From Saccharomonospora piscinae (lineage in GTDB: Bacteria; Actinomycetota; Actinomycetes; Mycobacteriales; Pseudonocardiaceae), in assembly GCF_005862235.1 (NCBI RefSeq), contig NZ_VCEK01000001.1:248001-312000 (forward strand): DNA of 64,000 nucleotides, given 5' to 3'. The notes below the pieces were generated by a model, which was not told the DNA's origin, made no database searches, and saw only the letters and a program-made list of their open reading frames with translations. The translations under genes and the position numbers were made by a program. Below are positions 7,881 through 16,414 of this stretch, one piece after another. Position 1 is the first letter of the stretch. Each line of letters opens with the position of its first letter.

Positions 7881-9481
7881 TGTCCCCGCACTCCGAGAAC
7901 CGGCCACCCAGCAGACGGGAATTCCTCACCCTCGCCGGAGTCAGCGCCACCGCGCTGGCCCTCGGCAGTGGAATACCCGCCCACGCCGCGCAGCCCGCAC
8001 CACCCTCCCGGGGCCGGGTACCCGCCGCACCGTTCACCCTCGGCGTCGCCTCCGGCGACCCCGAACCCACCAGCGTGGTGCTCTGGACCCGGCTCGCCCC
8101 GGACCCCCTCGCCGCCGACGGCCACGGCGGCATGCCCGGCGAGCACGTCGACGTCCACTACGAGATCGCCGAGGACGAACACTTCACCACCGTCGTCCAC
8201 CGCGGCCGCGCCGTGGCCACCCCGGACCTGGCGCACTCCGTACACCCGGAGATCCACGGCCTGCGCCCCGGCCGCGAGTACTTCTACCGCTTCCGCGCGG
8301 GCGAGCACCTCAGCCCCGTCGGCCGCACCCGCACCGCACCCGGCCGCCACGACCGCACCGCGGCACTGCGTTTCGCCAGCGTGTCCTGCCAAGCCTGGTA
8401 CCACGGGCACTTCACCGCCTACCGGCACCTCGCCACCGAGGACCCCGACCTCGTGTTCTTCCTCGGCGACTACATCTACGAATACGCCATCGGCGAGAGC
8501 AACCTCTGGCGCCAGGGCGTCACCCTCGACCCCGTCCACAACGCCGACGTGCGCACCCTGGAGCAGTACCGCCTGCGCTACGCGCTGTTCAAGACCGACC
8601 CCCACCTCCAGCGCGCCCACGCCCTCGCGCCCTGGGTGTCCACCTGGGACGACCACGAGGTGCAGAACAACTACGCCGACGCCCACTCCCAGTACGGCAT
8701 CGCGGTACCCGACTTCGAACGGCAGCGCGCGGTGGCCTACCGCGCCTACTACGAGAACATGCCGCTGCGCCGCTCCAGCCTGCCCCACGGCCCCGACATG
8801 CGGCTCTACCGGCGACTGCGGTGGGGCGACCTCGCCGACATCCACGTGCTCGACACCCGCCAGTACCGCGACGACTTCCCCGACGACACCAGCGCAGGCG
8901 GGGAGCACACCGACCCCGACCGCTCCATCCTCGGCCGCGCCCAGGAACGCTGGCTGGCACAGGGCCTGCGGCAGGCCAACGCGACCTGGACACTGCTCGC
9001 CCAACAGGTCGTCATGGCCCAGATCGACCGCGACACCGGCCCCGGCCGCACCTTCAGCATGGACCAGTGGGACGGCTTCACCGCCAACCGCGACCGCGTG
9101 TTCGACGCCGTGCGCCGCCACGGCGTCGACAACCTCGCGGTCCTCACCGGCGACATCCACCGCCACGTCGCCGCAGACCTCAAAGCCGACTTCACCGACC
9201 CCGCCTCGGCCACGATCGGCACCGAGCTGATCGTCGGCTCCGTCGGCTCCGACGGCGACGGAGCCCCCACCGACGACTACACCGACCTGTGGCTGTCGAA
9301 CCCGCACGTGCGCTTCTACGACGGCCGCCGAGGCTACCTGCTCGGCACCCTGACCCCGACGGAACTGACCGCGGAGTACAAGGTCGTCGACTACATCGAG
9401 GCCGACGACCGCGCCCCGGTCTCCACCACCGCACGGTTCGTCACCGAAGCGGGCAACCCCGGACTGAAGCGGGAGGCGTGA
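7880..9481 (+). CDS. phoD: PhoD-family phosphodiesterase/alkaline phosphatase, Tat-exported
   Basis: 533 residues. A twin-arginine signal (SRREFLTLAG at 11-20) and Ala-rich h-region ending AHA predict Tat export. PhoD hallmarks are visible: ASVSCQAW, FFLGDYIYEY, TWDDHEVQNNYAD and LTGDIHRHVAADL, which hold the metal-binding Asp, Cys and His residues. PhoD enzymes use Fe and Ca to cleave phosphate mono- and diesters, including teichoic acids. ATG 7880 has GAGGAG upstream; GTG 7877 is possible. It is probably co-transcribed with the importer, so it may release the transported ligand outside the cell. No Pho box was recognised. Confidence 0.92.
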   Translation: MSPHSENRPPSRREFLTLAGVSATALALGSGIPAHAAQPAPPSRGRVPAAPFTLGVASGDPEPTSVVLWTRLAPDPLAADGHGGMPGEHVDVHYEIAEDEHFTTVVHRGRAVATPDLAHSVHPEIHGLRPGREYFYRFRAGEHLSPVGRTRTAPGRHDRTAALRFASVSCQAWYHGHFTAYRHLATEDPDLVFFLGDYIYEYAIGESNLWRQGVTLDPVHNADVRTLEQYRLRYALFKTDPHLQRAHALAPWVSTWDDHEVQNNYADAHSQYGIAVPDFERQRAVAYRAYYENMPLRRSSLPHGPDMRLYRRLRWGDLADIHVLDTRQYRDDFPDDTSAGGEHTDPDRSILGRAQERWLAQGLRQANATWTLLAQQVVMAQIDRDTGPGRTFSMDQWDGFTANRDRVFDAVRRHGVDNLAVLTGDIHRHVAADLKADFTDPASATIGTELIVGSVGSDGDGAPTDDYTDLWLSNPHVRFYDGRRGYLLGTLTPTELTAEYKVVDYIEADDRAPVSTTARFVTEAGNPGLKREA

Positions 9482-10347
9482 TGACAGGCCACCTCGACAC
9501 CGCGAGCAGGCTCGCGCCGGTCACCGGCCTCGCCGCCGAACCCGGCATCGGGCGCATCGACCTCACCTGGCAGGCCCGGCGACCCTACCGGCCGCTGGTG
9601 GACCACTTCGCCGTCCACGCCGCGCGGCAACGCCACTTCCGGCCCACCGCCGACACCCTGGTCGGCAAGACCATCGACACCCACCTGCGCCACGACAACC
9701 TCGGGCCGCAGGGCTCGACCTGGTACTACCAGGTGGTGACCGTCGACGCCGCCGGACGCGCCAGCGACCCCGCCGGTCCACTGCGCGCGACCTCGCGGGA
9801 GTCGGTGACCGTGTCCGGCACCCCGATCGCCGTGGTCGGCGACTTCGACCGCAAGGGCCTCGAACTCGCGCTGTCTCCCGACGGCTACGCCGACTACCGC
9901 ACCATCTTCCCCGGCGGCGCCGACTACACCCACGGCACCGACACGCCCGGCGCGGCCTGGCCGTACCTGCACCCCGGCCCCGCCGACCGGTGGGCGGGCA
10001 GCACCGACCACACCTTCCGCCTGCGGTTCACGCTCGCCGACGCTCCACCGCGCGACCTCGCGCTGGCGATCTGGCTCATCGACACCCACGCCAGCATCCC
10101 CGGCGTTCTGGAGATCCGGTGCAACGACACCGCCGTCACCGAGGTCGCGCTGGAGAACGGCGCCACCAAGGGCTCCCTGCAGGGGGACGCCACCGCACCG
10201 GACAGCCCACTCAAACCGTCCATCGTGGAACTGCCGCTTCCCGCCGCGACCCTGCGCAGTGGAGAGAACGTTCTCACCCTGCACAAGGGCGAGGGCTCCT
10301 GGCACGCCTACGACGCACTCGGGGTGTTCCGCCCTCGGTTACCCTGA
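9481..10347 (+). CDS. FN3-like plus carbohydrate-binding-like domain protein
   Basis: 288 residues. Residues 12-105 resemble a fibronectin type III fold (IGRIDLTWQARR, WYYQVVTVDAAGRAS). Residues 118-288 resemble the C-terminal beta-sandwich of rhamnogalacturonan-lyase-type proteins (FRLRFTLADAPPRDLALAIWLID, then GENVLTLHKGEGSWHAYDAL). No catalytic residues or signal peptide are recognisable. Its ATG overlaps the phoD stop (TGATG), so the two are co-translated and presumably work on the same polymer. It may bind the glycan substrate. If outside the cell, it must travel with the Tat-exported phosphatase or by another route. Function unknown. Confidence 0.7.
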   Translation: MTGHLDTASRLAPVTGLAAEPGIGRIDLTWQARRPYRPLVDHFAVHAARQRHFRPTADTLVGKTIDTHLRHDNLGPQGSTWYYQVVTVDAAGRASDPAGPLRATSRESVTVSGTPIAVVGDFDRKGLELALSPDGYADYRTIFPGGADYTHGTDTPGAAWPYLHPGPADRWAGSTDHTFRLRFTLADAPPRDLALAIWLIDTHASIPGVLEIRCNDTAVTEVALENGATKGSLQGDATAPDSPLKPSIVELPLPAATLRSGENVLTLHKGEGSWHAYDALGVFRPRLP

Positions 10348-10401
10348 ACGCCTCAGGGTTGGTCCACTAAGGGTAGTGCGCGCTACGCCGACGCTACTCC
10401 G

Positions 10402-10424
10402 AACGGACTTTCCGTTGGTACGGT
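10402..10424 (+). promoter_or_regulatory. Promoter with inverted repeat before hydrolase gene
   Basis: AACGGA and TCCGTT (10402-10407, 10411-10416) flank a 3-nt loop directly upstream of a -10-like TACGGT at 10419-10424. The ATG follows 7 nt later, consistent with a leaderless transcript controlled at the dyad. Bioinformatic guess only. Confidence 0.35.
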
Positions 10425-10431
10425 CGGCTTC

Positions 10432-12621
10432 ATGCGGGCAGACCGGGGGACCACCCAGCGTGAAACAGTCGAACACCAGAACCACCAGAACGGCGACGCG
10501 GTGGGGGAGGACACCCCGCCGCGTCGCCGTCGCGCGGCCCGCTGGGGCCGCATCGCGACCGGGCCCCGGCCGGGATGGCGCGGCGCGAGCATCCTGCTGG
10601 CCCTGACCACCGCCGCACTCGTCGCGTGGAACACCGCCGACCAGCTCGTGCCCGGAGTCGGCGGCACACTCGCAGGCCAGGTGGCGCTCAACGTCGCCCT
10701 CGCCCTCGGCGTCGCCTGCCTGCTCACCGGCCTGCTGTTCGTCACGGTCGGCCGCCTGCTCGCCCTGCCCTGGACCTACGTCGCCACGCTGCTCGCCAGC
10801 CTCGTGCTGCTGCTGACCCTCGGCGCGGGCGCCAGCCCACTGGGCTGGTACGCCGCCGTCGCCGTCACCGTCACCGGCGCCTCCCTGCTCGGCGCAGCGG
10901 CAGGCGGGCTGCTCCCGCACCGCGGGCGCCCACCCCTGCACCGCCGCGACACCCGGCTCGGCGTCCTCCTCCTCGCGGTCGTGCTCACCGGCGGCCCCGG
11001 ACTGTGGCTCGCCACCGCAGGCCAGACCCCCGCCGCCCCCGCCGACGACGGCGCGGCAGCCCGCACCCTGCCCACCGACCCGGCAGCACCCGGCCCGTAC
11101 GACATCACCGAACTCACCTACGGCAGCGGCACCGGCCAGCGCCCCGAGTACGGCGACAACGCCACCCTGACCACCGACCCGGTCGACGCCTCCGGACTCA
11201 TCAGCGGCTGGAACGCCGACCGCCGCGCACTGTGGGGCTTCGGCGTCGACGCGCTCCCGCTCAACGCCCGCGTGTGGCACCCACAGGGCGAGGGCCCCTT
11301 CCCGCTGGTGCTCCTGCTGCACGGCAACAAGAGCAACGCCACCCACTCCGAGGACGGCTTCCGCTACCTCGGCGAGCAACTCGCCAGCCACGGCATCATC
11401 GCGGCCTCGGTGGACCAGAACTACCTCAACACCGGCGTCCTCGACCGCAGCGGGGGACTGCGCGGTGTCGACGCGGCCCGGGGCAGCCTGCTGCTCGACC
11501 ACCTGCGCGCGTGGCGCACCTGGAACAACCAGGAGGGCAACCCGTTCACCGGCAAGGTGGACCTCGGCGCCGTCGGCCTGCTCGGCCACTCCCGGGGCGG
11601 CGAGGCCATCGCCACCGCCACCCACCAGCACGCCGCCGACCCCCTCGACGGCATCACCATCCGCTCCCTGCTCGCGCTCGCCCCCTCCGACGGCCAGCAC
11701 CGCCCCGGCGGGGAGCCCATCACCCTGCGCGACGTCAACTACCTCGTCCTGCAGGGCTCCCACGACGCCGACGTCGCGGGCTTCGCCGGGCTCAACCAGT
11801 ACGAACGCCTCGAATACAGCGGCGAGGCCGACCACATCGCCGCCGCCGTCCACATCGGGCGAGCCAACCACGGCCAGTTCAACAGCCGCTGGGGCCGCCA
11901 CGACGTCGGCTACGGCCTGCCCGCCGCGTTCCTCGACGACGGTGTACTCCTCACCCCCGAACAGCAGCGGCGCATCGCCTCGGCCTACGCGACGACTTAC
12001 TTCACCGGCACCCTTGCGGACCAGCCGGGCGAGTTCGCGCTGCTGCGCGACCACCGCGCCGGAGCGCCCTGGCTGCCCGACACCGGCTACGTCAGCCGCT
12101 ACACCGACTCCACCACCACCGTCACCAACACCGCCGACACCCTGCGCACCGACGGCGCCGACAGCACGACCATCCCGTTGCCGCTGCGCACCGGCCCCGG
12201 CGAGGAGACCGTCCTGCGCCTCGAATGGGACCAGGGGCAGCAACCAGTCCTCACCGCCGACCTGCCCGCCAACCCCGACGCCGACAGCATCGTGTTCGAC
12301 GCCGCCGCGACCACCGGCACCACCGGCGCGGTCACCGTACGCGCCACCGACGGCGACGGCACCACCGTGAGCCTGCCCGCCACCGAGGTCAGGCCGCTGC
12401 GGACCCCGCTACCGGGCCAGTACCTCGTGGCCTCCTGGATGCACCCCGGCCCACTGACCGAACCCGTCCCGCAGACCTTCCGCATCCCGCTCGACGACCT
12501 CGCCCGCACCGACCCCGCCTTCGACCCCCGCGACCTCACCACCGTGTCGCTCGCGTTCGACGGCACCACCGGCGGATCGGCGCTCGTCACCGACATCGGA
12601 GTGAGCGGCGGGCGGCCCTGA
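10432..12621 (+). CDS. Membrane-anchored alpha/beta hydrolase
   Basis: 729 residues. The Arg-rich cytoplasmic N-terminus is followed by about five membrane segments between residues 54 and 200. An outward hydrolase domain has LLLHGNKSN (oxyanion region), nucleophile elbow GHSRGG with Ser near 386, and a late RANHGQFN His. The C-terminal 180 residues look like a beta-rich accessory domain. The fold suggests an esterase or lipase of the BAAT/DUF-type secreted hydrolases. No ribosome binding site precedes ATG 10432, but TACGGT lies 7 nt upstream, favouring a leaderless start. Substrate unknown. Confidence 0.8.
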   Translation: MRADRGTTQRETVEHQNHQNGDAVGEDTPPRRRRAARWGRIATGPRPGWRGASILLALTTAALVAWNTADQLVPGVGGTLAGQVALNVALALGVACLLTGLLFVTVGRLLALPWTYVATLLASLVLLLTLGAGASPLGWYAAVAVTVTGASLLGAAAGGLLPHRGRPPLHRRDTRLGVLLLAVVLTGGPGLWLATAGQTPAAPADDGAAARTLPTDPAAPGPYDITELTYGSGTGQRPEYGDNATLTTDPVDASGLISGWNADRRALWGFGVDALPLNARVWHPQGEGPFPLVLLLHGNKSNATHSEDGFRYLGEQLASHGIIAASVDQNYLNTGVLDRSGGLRGVDAARGSLLLDHLRAWRTWNNQEGNPFTGKVDLGAVGLLGHSRGGEAIATATHQHAADPLDGITIRSLLALAPSDGQHRPGGEPITLRDVNYLVLQGSHDADVAGFAGLNQYERLEYSGEADHIAAAVHIGRANHGQFNSRWGRHDVGYGLPAAFLDDGVLLTPEQQRRIASAYATTYFTGTLADQPGEFALLRDHRAGAPWLPDTGYVSRYTDSTTTVTNTADTLRTDGADSTTIPLPLRTGPGEETVLRLEWDQGQQPVLTADLPANPDADSIVFDAAATTGTTGAVTVRATDGDGTTVSLPATEVRPLRTPLPGQYLVASWMHPGPLTEPVPQTFRIPLDDLARTDPAFDPRDLTTVSLAFDGTTGGSALVTDIGVSGGRP

Positions 12622-12653
12622 CCCATCCACCGGCTACGTCGGAAGGCGACAGC

Positions 12654-12693
12654 ACTCCGCGCCCGTGCACGGACGCGCGCACGGGCGCGGAGT
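12654..12693. terminator. 15-bp perfect inverted repeat
   Basis: ACTCCGCGCCCGTGC at 12654-12668 pairs with its exact complement at 12679-12693 across a 10-nt loop. It lies between the hydrolase stop and the start at 12710 and probably terminates the hydrolase transcript. Confidence 0.65.
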
Positions 12694-12709
12694 TCCTACC
12701 GTCTGCGGC

Positions 12710-13237
12710 ATGACCAAGCTCGTCACCACCCTGCTGATCGCACTGACCGCGGCCGCGACCGTCTCCTTCGGGGCGATCCTGGGCGAAACCGTCATGTTGT
12801 ATCCGAACATCTTCCTGGACCCGCCGCAGTCCCTGGTGCGAGCCAGGGAGTTCCTGGTCGCGGGCAGCCCCTCAGACTTCTTCCCCCCACTCGGCCTGGC
12901 GATCATCGTGCTGGGCGCGGTGGCCGTAGTCGCCACCTGGCGGCGCCCCGGCATCCGCTGGTACGTCGCCGGAGCCGCAGCCGCCTACCTGTGCTGCGAA
13001 CTGGTGTTCTCGGCCGTGTGGTTCTGGCCCCGCAACGAGATCATGTTCGTCGACCCCGTCGGCACCCACTCCGCGCAGTTCCTGCGCACCACCGCGGAGG
13101 AGTTCGTCGCAGGGCACTGGGCCCGCCTCGCAGGCGGGGCGGCCACCGCCGCGCTGCTGTTCACCGCCCTCGTGCGCTGGCTGCGGACAAGCCGGCCCCG
13201 GCCCGCTTTGCATCCCCGCACCGATCGAATACGTTGA
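12710..13237 (+). CDS. DUF1772-like four-helix membrane protein
   Basis: 175 residues with four hydrophobic helices (about 3-23, 62-80, 86-106 and 138-160). GETVMLYPNIFLDPP in the first loop and the helix order resemble DUF1772/anthrone-oxygenase-like membrane proteins. ATG 12710 is preferred over 12665, which would lie inside the upstream hairpin. TACCGT at 12697-12702 is seven bases before the ATG, suggesting leaderless expression. The next gene follows after 44 bp and may be co-transcribed. Function not known. Confidence 0.65.
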   Translation: MTKLVTTLLIALTAAATVSFGAILGETVMLYPNIFLDPPQSLVRAREFLVAGSPSDFFPPLGLAIIVLGAVAVVATWRRPGIRWYVAGAAAAYLCCELVFSAVWFWPRNEIMFVDPVGTHSAQFLRTTAEEFVAGHWARLAGGAATAALLFTALVRWLRTSRPRPALHPRTDRIR

Positions 13238-13281
13238 CAACCCTGCCCACCGGCCCGGCAGGCGCGACGAAAGGACACCAG

Positions 13282-14955
13282 GTGGACGCGGATGTGATCA
13301 TCGTCGGAGGCGGCCTGTCAGGACTGGTCGCGGCACACGAACTGACCAGCCGCGGCCGCACCGTGGCACTTGTCGACCAGGAAAGCCCGGCGAACCTCGG
13401 CGGTCAGGCCTACTGGTCGTTCGGCGGCCTGTTCCTCGTCGACTCACCCGAACAGCGCCGCCTCGGCGTCAAGGACTCCGCCGACCTCGCCTGGAACGAC
13501 TGGCAGGGCAGCGCCCAGTTCGACCGCCTCGACGACGAGGACACCTGGGCCGCCCGCTGGGCCCGAGCCTACGTGGACTTCGCCGCGGGGGAGAAGCGGT
13601 CCTGGCTACACCAGCACGGCATCACCTTCACCCCGATGGTCGGCTGGGCCGAACGCGGCGACCTGCGCGCCGACGGCCACGGCAACTCCGTGCCCCGCTT
13701 CCACATCGCGTGGGGCACCGGCACCGGCGTCGTCGCACCGTTCGTGCGCAGCGCCCAGCGGGCCGCCGAAGCCCGCCTGCTCACCTTCCACCACCGCCAC
13801 CAGGTCGACGACCTCGTCGTCCGGAACGGCACCGTGACCGGAGTCCGCGGCACCGTCCTCGCCGACGACCCCGCACCCCGAGGCGTCGCCTCCACCCGCG
13901 AACCCGTCGGATCCTTCGAACTGACCGCCCAAGCCGTCATCATCGCCAGCGGCGGCATCGGCGCCAACCACGACCTGGTGCGCCGCCACTGGCCCGACCG
14001 CCTCGGCACCGCACCCCGGCACATGATCACCGGAGTCCCCGCCTACGTGGACGGGCGCATGCTCGACATCAGCGCCGCCGCCGGTGCCCGCCTGGTCAAC
14101 CGCGACCGGATGTGGCACTACACCGAAGGCATCCAGAACTGGAATCCCGTCTGGCCCGACCACGCCATCCGCATCCTGCCCGGACCCTCCTCGCTGTGGT
14201 TCGACGCGCTCGGCCGCCGCCTGCCCCAGCCCTGCCTACCCGGCTACGACACCCTCGGCACCCTCCGCCACCTGCGCACCACCGCCGACCTCGCCGAACA
14301 CGACCACTCCTGGTTCGTGCTCACCCAGAAAATCATCGAGAAGGAGTTCGCCCTCTCCGGCTCCGAGCAGAACCCCGACCTCACCAGCGGCAACCGCAGA
14401 GCCGTCCTGCGCGAACGCGTCCTGTCCCGGGGAGCCACCGGCCCCGTGGAGGCATTCAAGAACCGCGGCGCCGACTTCGTCGTCGCCGGCACCCTCGACG
14501 AACTCGTCACGAAGATGAACGCCCTCACCGAGGAACCCCTGCTCGACCCCGCCCTGCTCCGCCGCCAGATCGAGGCCCGCGACCTCCAGCTCGCCAACCC
14601 CTACAGCAAGGACACCCAGGTCCAGGGCATCCGCAACTCACGCCGCTTCCTCGGCGACAAACTCAGCCGCACCGCCACACCCCACCGCATCCTCGACCCC
14701 GACGCGGGACCCCTCATCGGCGTCAAACTGCACGTCCTGACCCGCAAAACGCTCGGCGGCATCCAGACCGACCTCGACTCCCGCGCACTCGGCACCGACG
14801 GCGAACCGCTGAGCGGCCTCTACGCCGCGGGGGAGGCCGCCGGGTTCGGCGGCGGCGGCGTCCACGGCTACAACGCACTCGAAGGGACCTTCCTCGGCGG
14901 CTGCCTGTTCTCCGGCCGCCAAGCCGGCCGTCACGCCGCCCGCGCCGTGGCCTGA
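13282..14955 (+). CDS. FAD-binding dehydrogenase, KstD-like (PRK12834-type)
   Basis: 557 residues. The N-terminal dinucleotide motif ADVIIVGGGLSGLVAAHEL is followed near residue 40 by GGQAYWSFGGLF. The C-terminal FAD motif is GLYAAGEAAGFGGGGVHGYNALEG. This arrangement and length fit the flavin dehydrogenases related to 3-ketosteroid-delta-1-dehydrogenases and fumarate reductase flavoproteins. The true KstD substrate is not implied, since no sterol genes lie nearby. GTG 13282 has AAAGGA eight bases upstream. It ends at a very strong hairpin shared with convergent rbpA. Confidence 0.85.
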   Translation: MDADVIIVGGGLSGLVAAHELTSRGRTVALVDQESPANLGGQAYWSFGGLFLVDSPEQRRLGVKDSADLAWNDWQGSAQFDRLDDEDTWAARWARAYVDFAAGEKRSWLHQHGITFTPMVGWAERGDLRADGHGNSVPRFHIAWGTGTGVVAPFVRSAQRAAEARLLTFHHRHQVDDLVVRNGTVTGVRGTVLADDPAPRGVASTREPVGSFELTAQAVIIASGGIGANHDLVRRHWPDRLGTAPRHMITGVPAYVDGRMLDISAAAGARLVNRDRMWHYTEGIQNWNPVWPDHAIRILPGPSSLWFDALGRRLPQPCLPGYDTLGTLRHLRTTADLAEHDHSWFVLTQKIIEKEFALSGSEQNPDLTSGNRRAVLRERVLSRGATGPVEAFKNRGADFVVAGTLDELVTKMNALTEEPLLDPALLRRQIEARDLQLANPYSKDTQVQGIRNSRRFLGDKLSRTATPHRILDPDAGPLIGVKLHVLTRKTLGGIQTDLDSRALGTDGEPLSGLYAAGEAAGFGGGGVHGYNALEGTFLGGCLFSGRQAGRHAARAVA

Positions 14956-15006
14956 CACGGTTGAGGGCCACCTCCCCGAACCAGGGAAGTGGCCCTCAAC
15001 CGTGTC
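14954..15006. terminator. Bidirectional terminator hairpin
   Basis: Perfect 18-bp arms (14954-14971 and 14989-15006) with an additional TCCC/GGGA pairing toward the loop. It starts within the flavin dehydrogenase stop codon and lies about 20 bp from the rbpA stop, so it serves both convergent genes. Confidence 0.85.
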
Positions 15007-15028
15007 ACTGTGTCACTGGGGGAAGCCG

Positions 15029-15373
15029 CTACACCGTGCGACCCCGCCGGCTCTTCAACTCGGCGAGCCGCTCGTTCAGCAACTCCTCCAACTCCGGAAT
15101 CGACCGGCGCTCCAGGAGCATGTCCCAGTGCGTCCGAGGCGGCTTCGCCTCCTTGGGCGCGGGCGCCCCACCGTCGATGATCTCCGACTCACTGCCGTGC
15201 AACCGGCACTCCCACACGGACGGAACTTCCGCGTCGTCGGAGAACGGCACCTCGAAGTCGTGGTTCTTCGGGCACCTGAAGCGCACGGTGCGTCGGGGGG
15301 CTAGGTCGTGATTGCGGTCAGTCTCGTAACTGACCGCACCCAACCGGCTTCCACGGAGAACACGGTCGGCCAT
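15029..15373 (-). CDS. rbpA: RNA polymerase-binding protein RbpA
   Basis: 114 residues. RbpA is an actinobacterial factor that binds group I/II sigma and core RNA polymerase and stabilises open complexes. The N-terminal tail and core domain (RTVRFRCPKNHDFEVPFSDDAEVPSVWECRLHG, with two Cys near 34 and 56 flanking the beta-barrel), basic linker and C-terminal sigma-interacting helix (HWDMLLERRSIPELEELLNERL) are all present. Length is normal. ATG 15373 has GAAAGGA upstream. A promoter matching the SigR consensus stands at 15430-15456, so expression probably rises under thiol-oxidative stress as in Streptomyces. Confidence 0.97.
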   Translation of the reverse strand: MADRVLRGSRLGAVSYETDRNHDLAPRRTVRFRCPKNHDFEVPFSDDAEVPSVWECRLHGSESEIIDGGAPAPKEAKPPRTHWDMLLERRSIPELEELLNERLAELKSRRGRTV

Positions 15374-15429
15374 GATGGGTCCTTTCGGTCGGCTCCCGCA
15401 GGAGAGCCAGGGCGGTGCTCACCCTGTGC

Positions 15430-15456
15430 AACGACACAGCCGTCGGTTGAATTCCC
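15430..15456 (-). promoter_or_regulatory. SigR/SigH-type promoter of rbpA
   Basis: Read on the minus strand, GGGAAT (15456-15451) is followed after exactly 18 nt by GTT (15432-15430). The Streptomyces SigR consensus is GGAAT-N18/19-GTT, and rbpA is an established SigR target there. The -10 lies 57 nt before the rbpA ATG. Confidence 0.75.
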
Positions 15457-15601
15457 AACAACCCTGCCACCACGCAGGACGAACCACGTCACCCGCGTCA
15501 AAAACTCTTTCCCACAGGGGAGACGCTGCACGCCACACTGTGACGCGACAACGGCATCCCCGTCCTCGAAATCCCCCGCCAGGGTGAGAGCACGCCGCCG
15601 A

Positions 15602-16294
15602 TCACGCCAGCTGCAACTGCCCGGGACCGGACGCATCCGGCCCCACCTCTCCCAAGCGGAAGTGCCGACGACAAAGTACCTGGTAACGGACCGTAGCCAG
15701 CTCCCTCGACGAGCGTGTCGTGGCGGAGTTCACCTCACCGGCTGACCCCGCAGCACCCCCCGCCGCCGTGTCCGCCACGTACACCGTGTCACCGGTCCGC
15801 AACACCACACCCTCCGCCACCCGCGCATTGAACCGGCCCGGCCGACCACACCAGCACAACACCTCCACCTGCACCGGCTGCAACTCGTCCGCCAACTCGA
15901 ACAACCGCCGCGCCCCCGGAAACAACGCACTGCGGAAATCCGTCGCGATCCCGAAGCAGTACACGTCCACGCACGCCTCGTCCGCCAGCTCCGTCAACTG
16001 CTCCACCTGCTCCGCGGACAGAAACTGCGCCTCGTCCACGATCAGATAGTCGACATGCCTGCCGTGCTCCCACGCCCGCCGCACCAGCGCCCGCACATCC
16101 GTGGCCGACTCCACCTCCACAGCCTGCCGCGTGATCCCGATCCGGCTACTGATCTGCGCCGACCCCGACCGATCATGCCGCACCAGCAGCAACCCCTGCC
16201 TGCCCTGCCGGGCCAGATTGTGATCGATCTGCAGAGCCAGCGTCGACTTCCCGCAGTCCATCGGCCCATAACAGAACTTCACCGTGCCCGTCAC
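15602..16294 (-). CDS. tdk: Thymidine kinase
   Basis: 230 residues, type II thymidine kinase that phosphorylates thymidine with ATP for dTMP salvage. It has P-loop GPMDCGKS near residues 9-16, the Walker B-like LIVDEAQF near 85-92, the lasso region, and zinc Cys pairs (CWCGRPGRFNARV and CRRHF). GTG 16294 is chosen because GGGAGG stands five bases upstream and the P-loop then lies at the usual distance from the N-terminus. GTG 16378 or ATG 16402 would add a non-conserved 28-36 residue extension. The C-terminus is somewhat longer and Gly/Ala-rich before the last Cys. Confidence 0.95.
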   Translation of the reverse strand: MTGTVKFCYGPMDCGKSTLALQIDHNLARQGRQGLLLVRHDRSGSAQISSRIGITRQAVEVESATDVRALVRRAWEHGRHVDYLIVDEAQFLSAEQVEQLTELADEACVDVYCFGIATDFRSALFPGARRLFELADELQPVQVEVLCWCGRPGRFNARVAEGVVLRTGDTVYVADTAAGGAAGSAGEVNSATTRSSRELATVRYQVLCRRHFRLGEVGPDASGPGQLQLA

Positions 16295-16414
16295 CGGCAC
16301 CTCCCGCCTGCGCACGGCAGCGGGCACGGGGGAGAGGGCGTCGGTCGGATCGGTGTCCTCGTCATGCAGCGCAGTCACGACGATGCACCCTATCCGCCAC
16401 ACCCGGCCCGCCCA

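Noticed and set aside
10339-12243. 634-codon minus-strand frame
   Set aside because: Antisense shadow of the membrane hydrolase; no start signals and no known motif.
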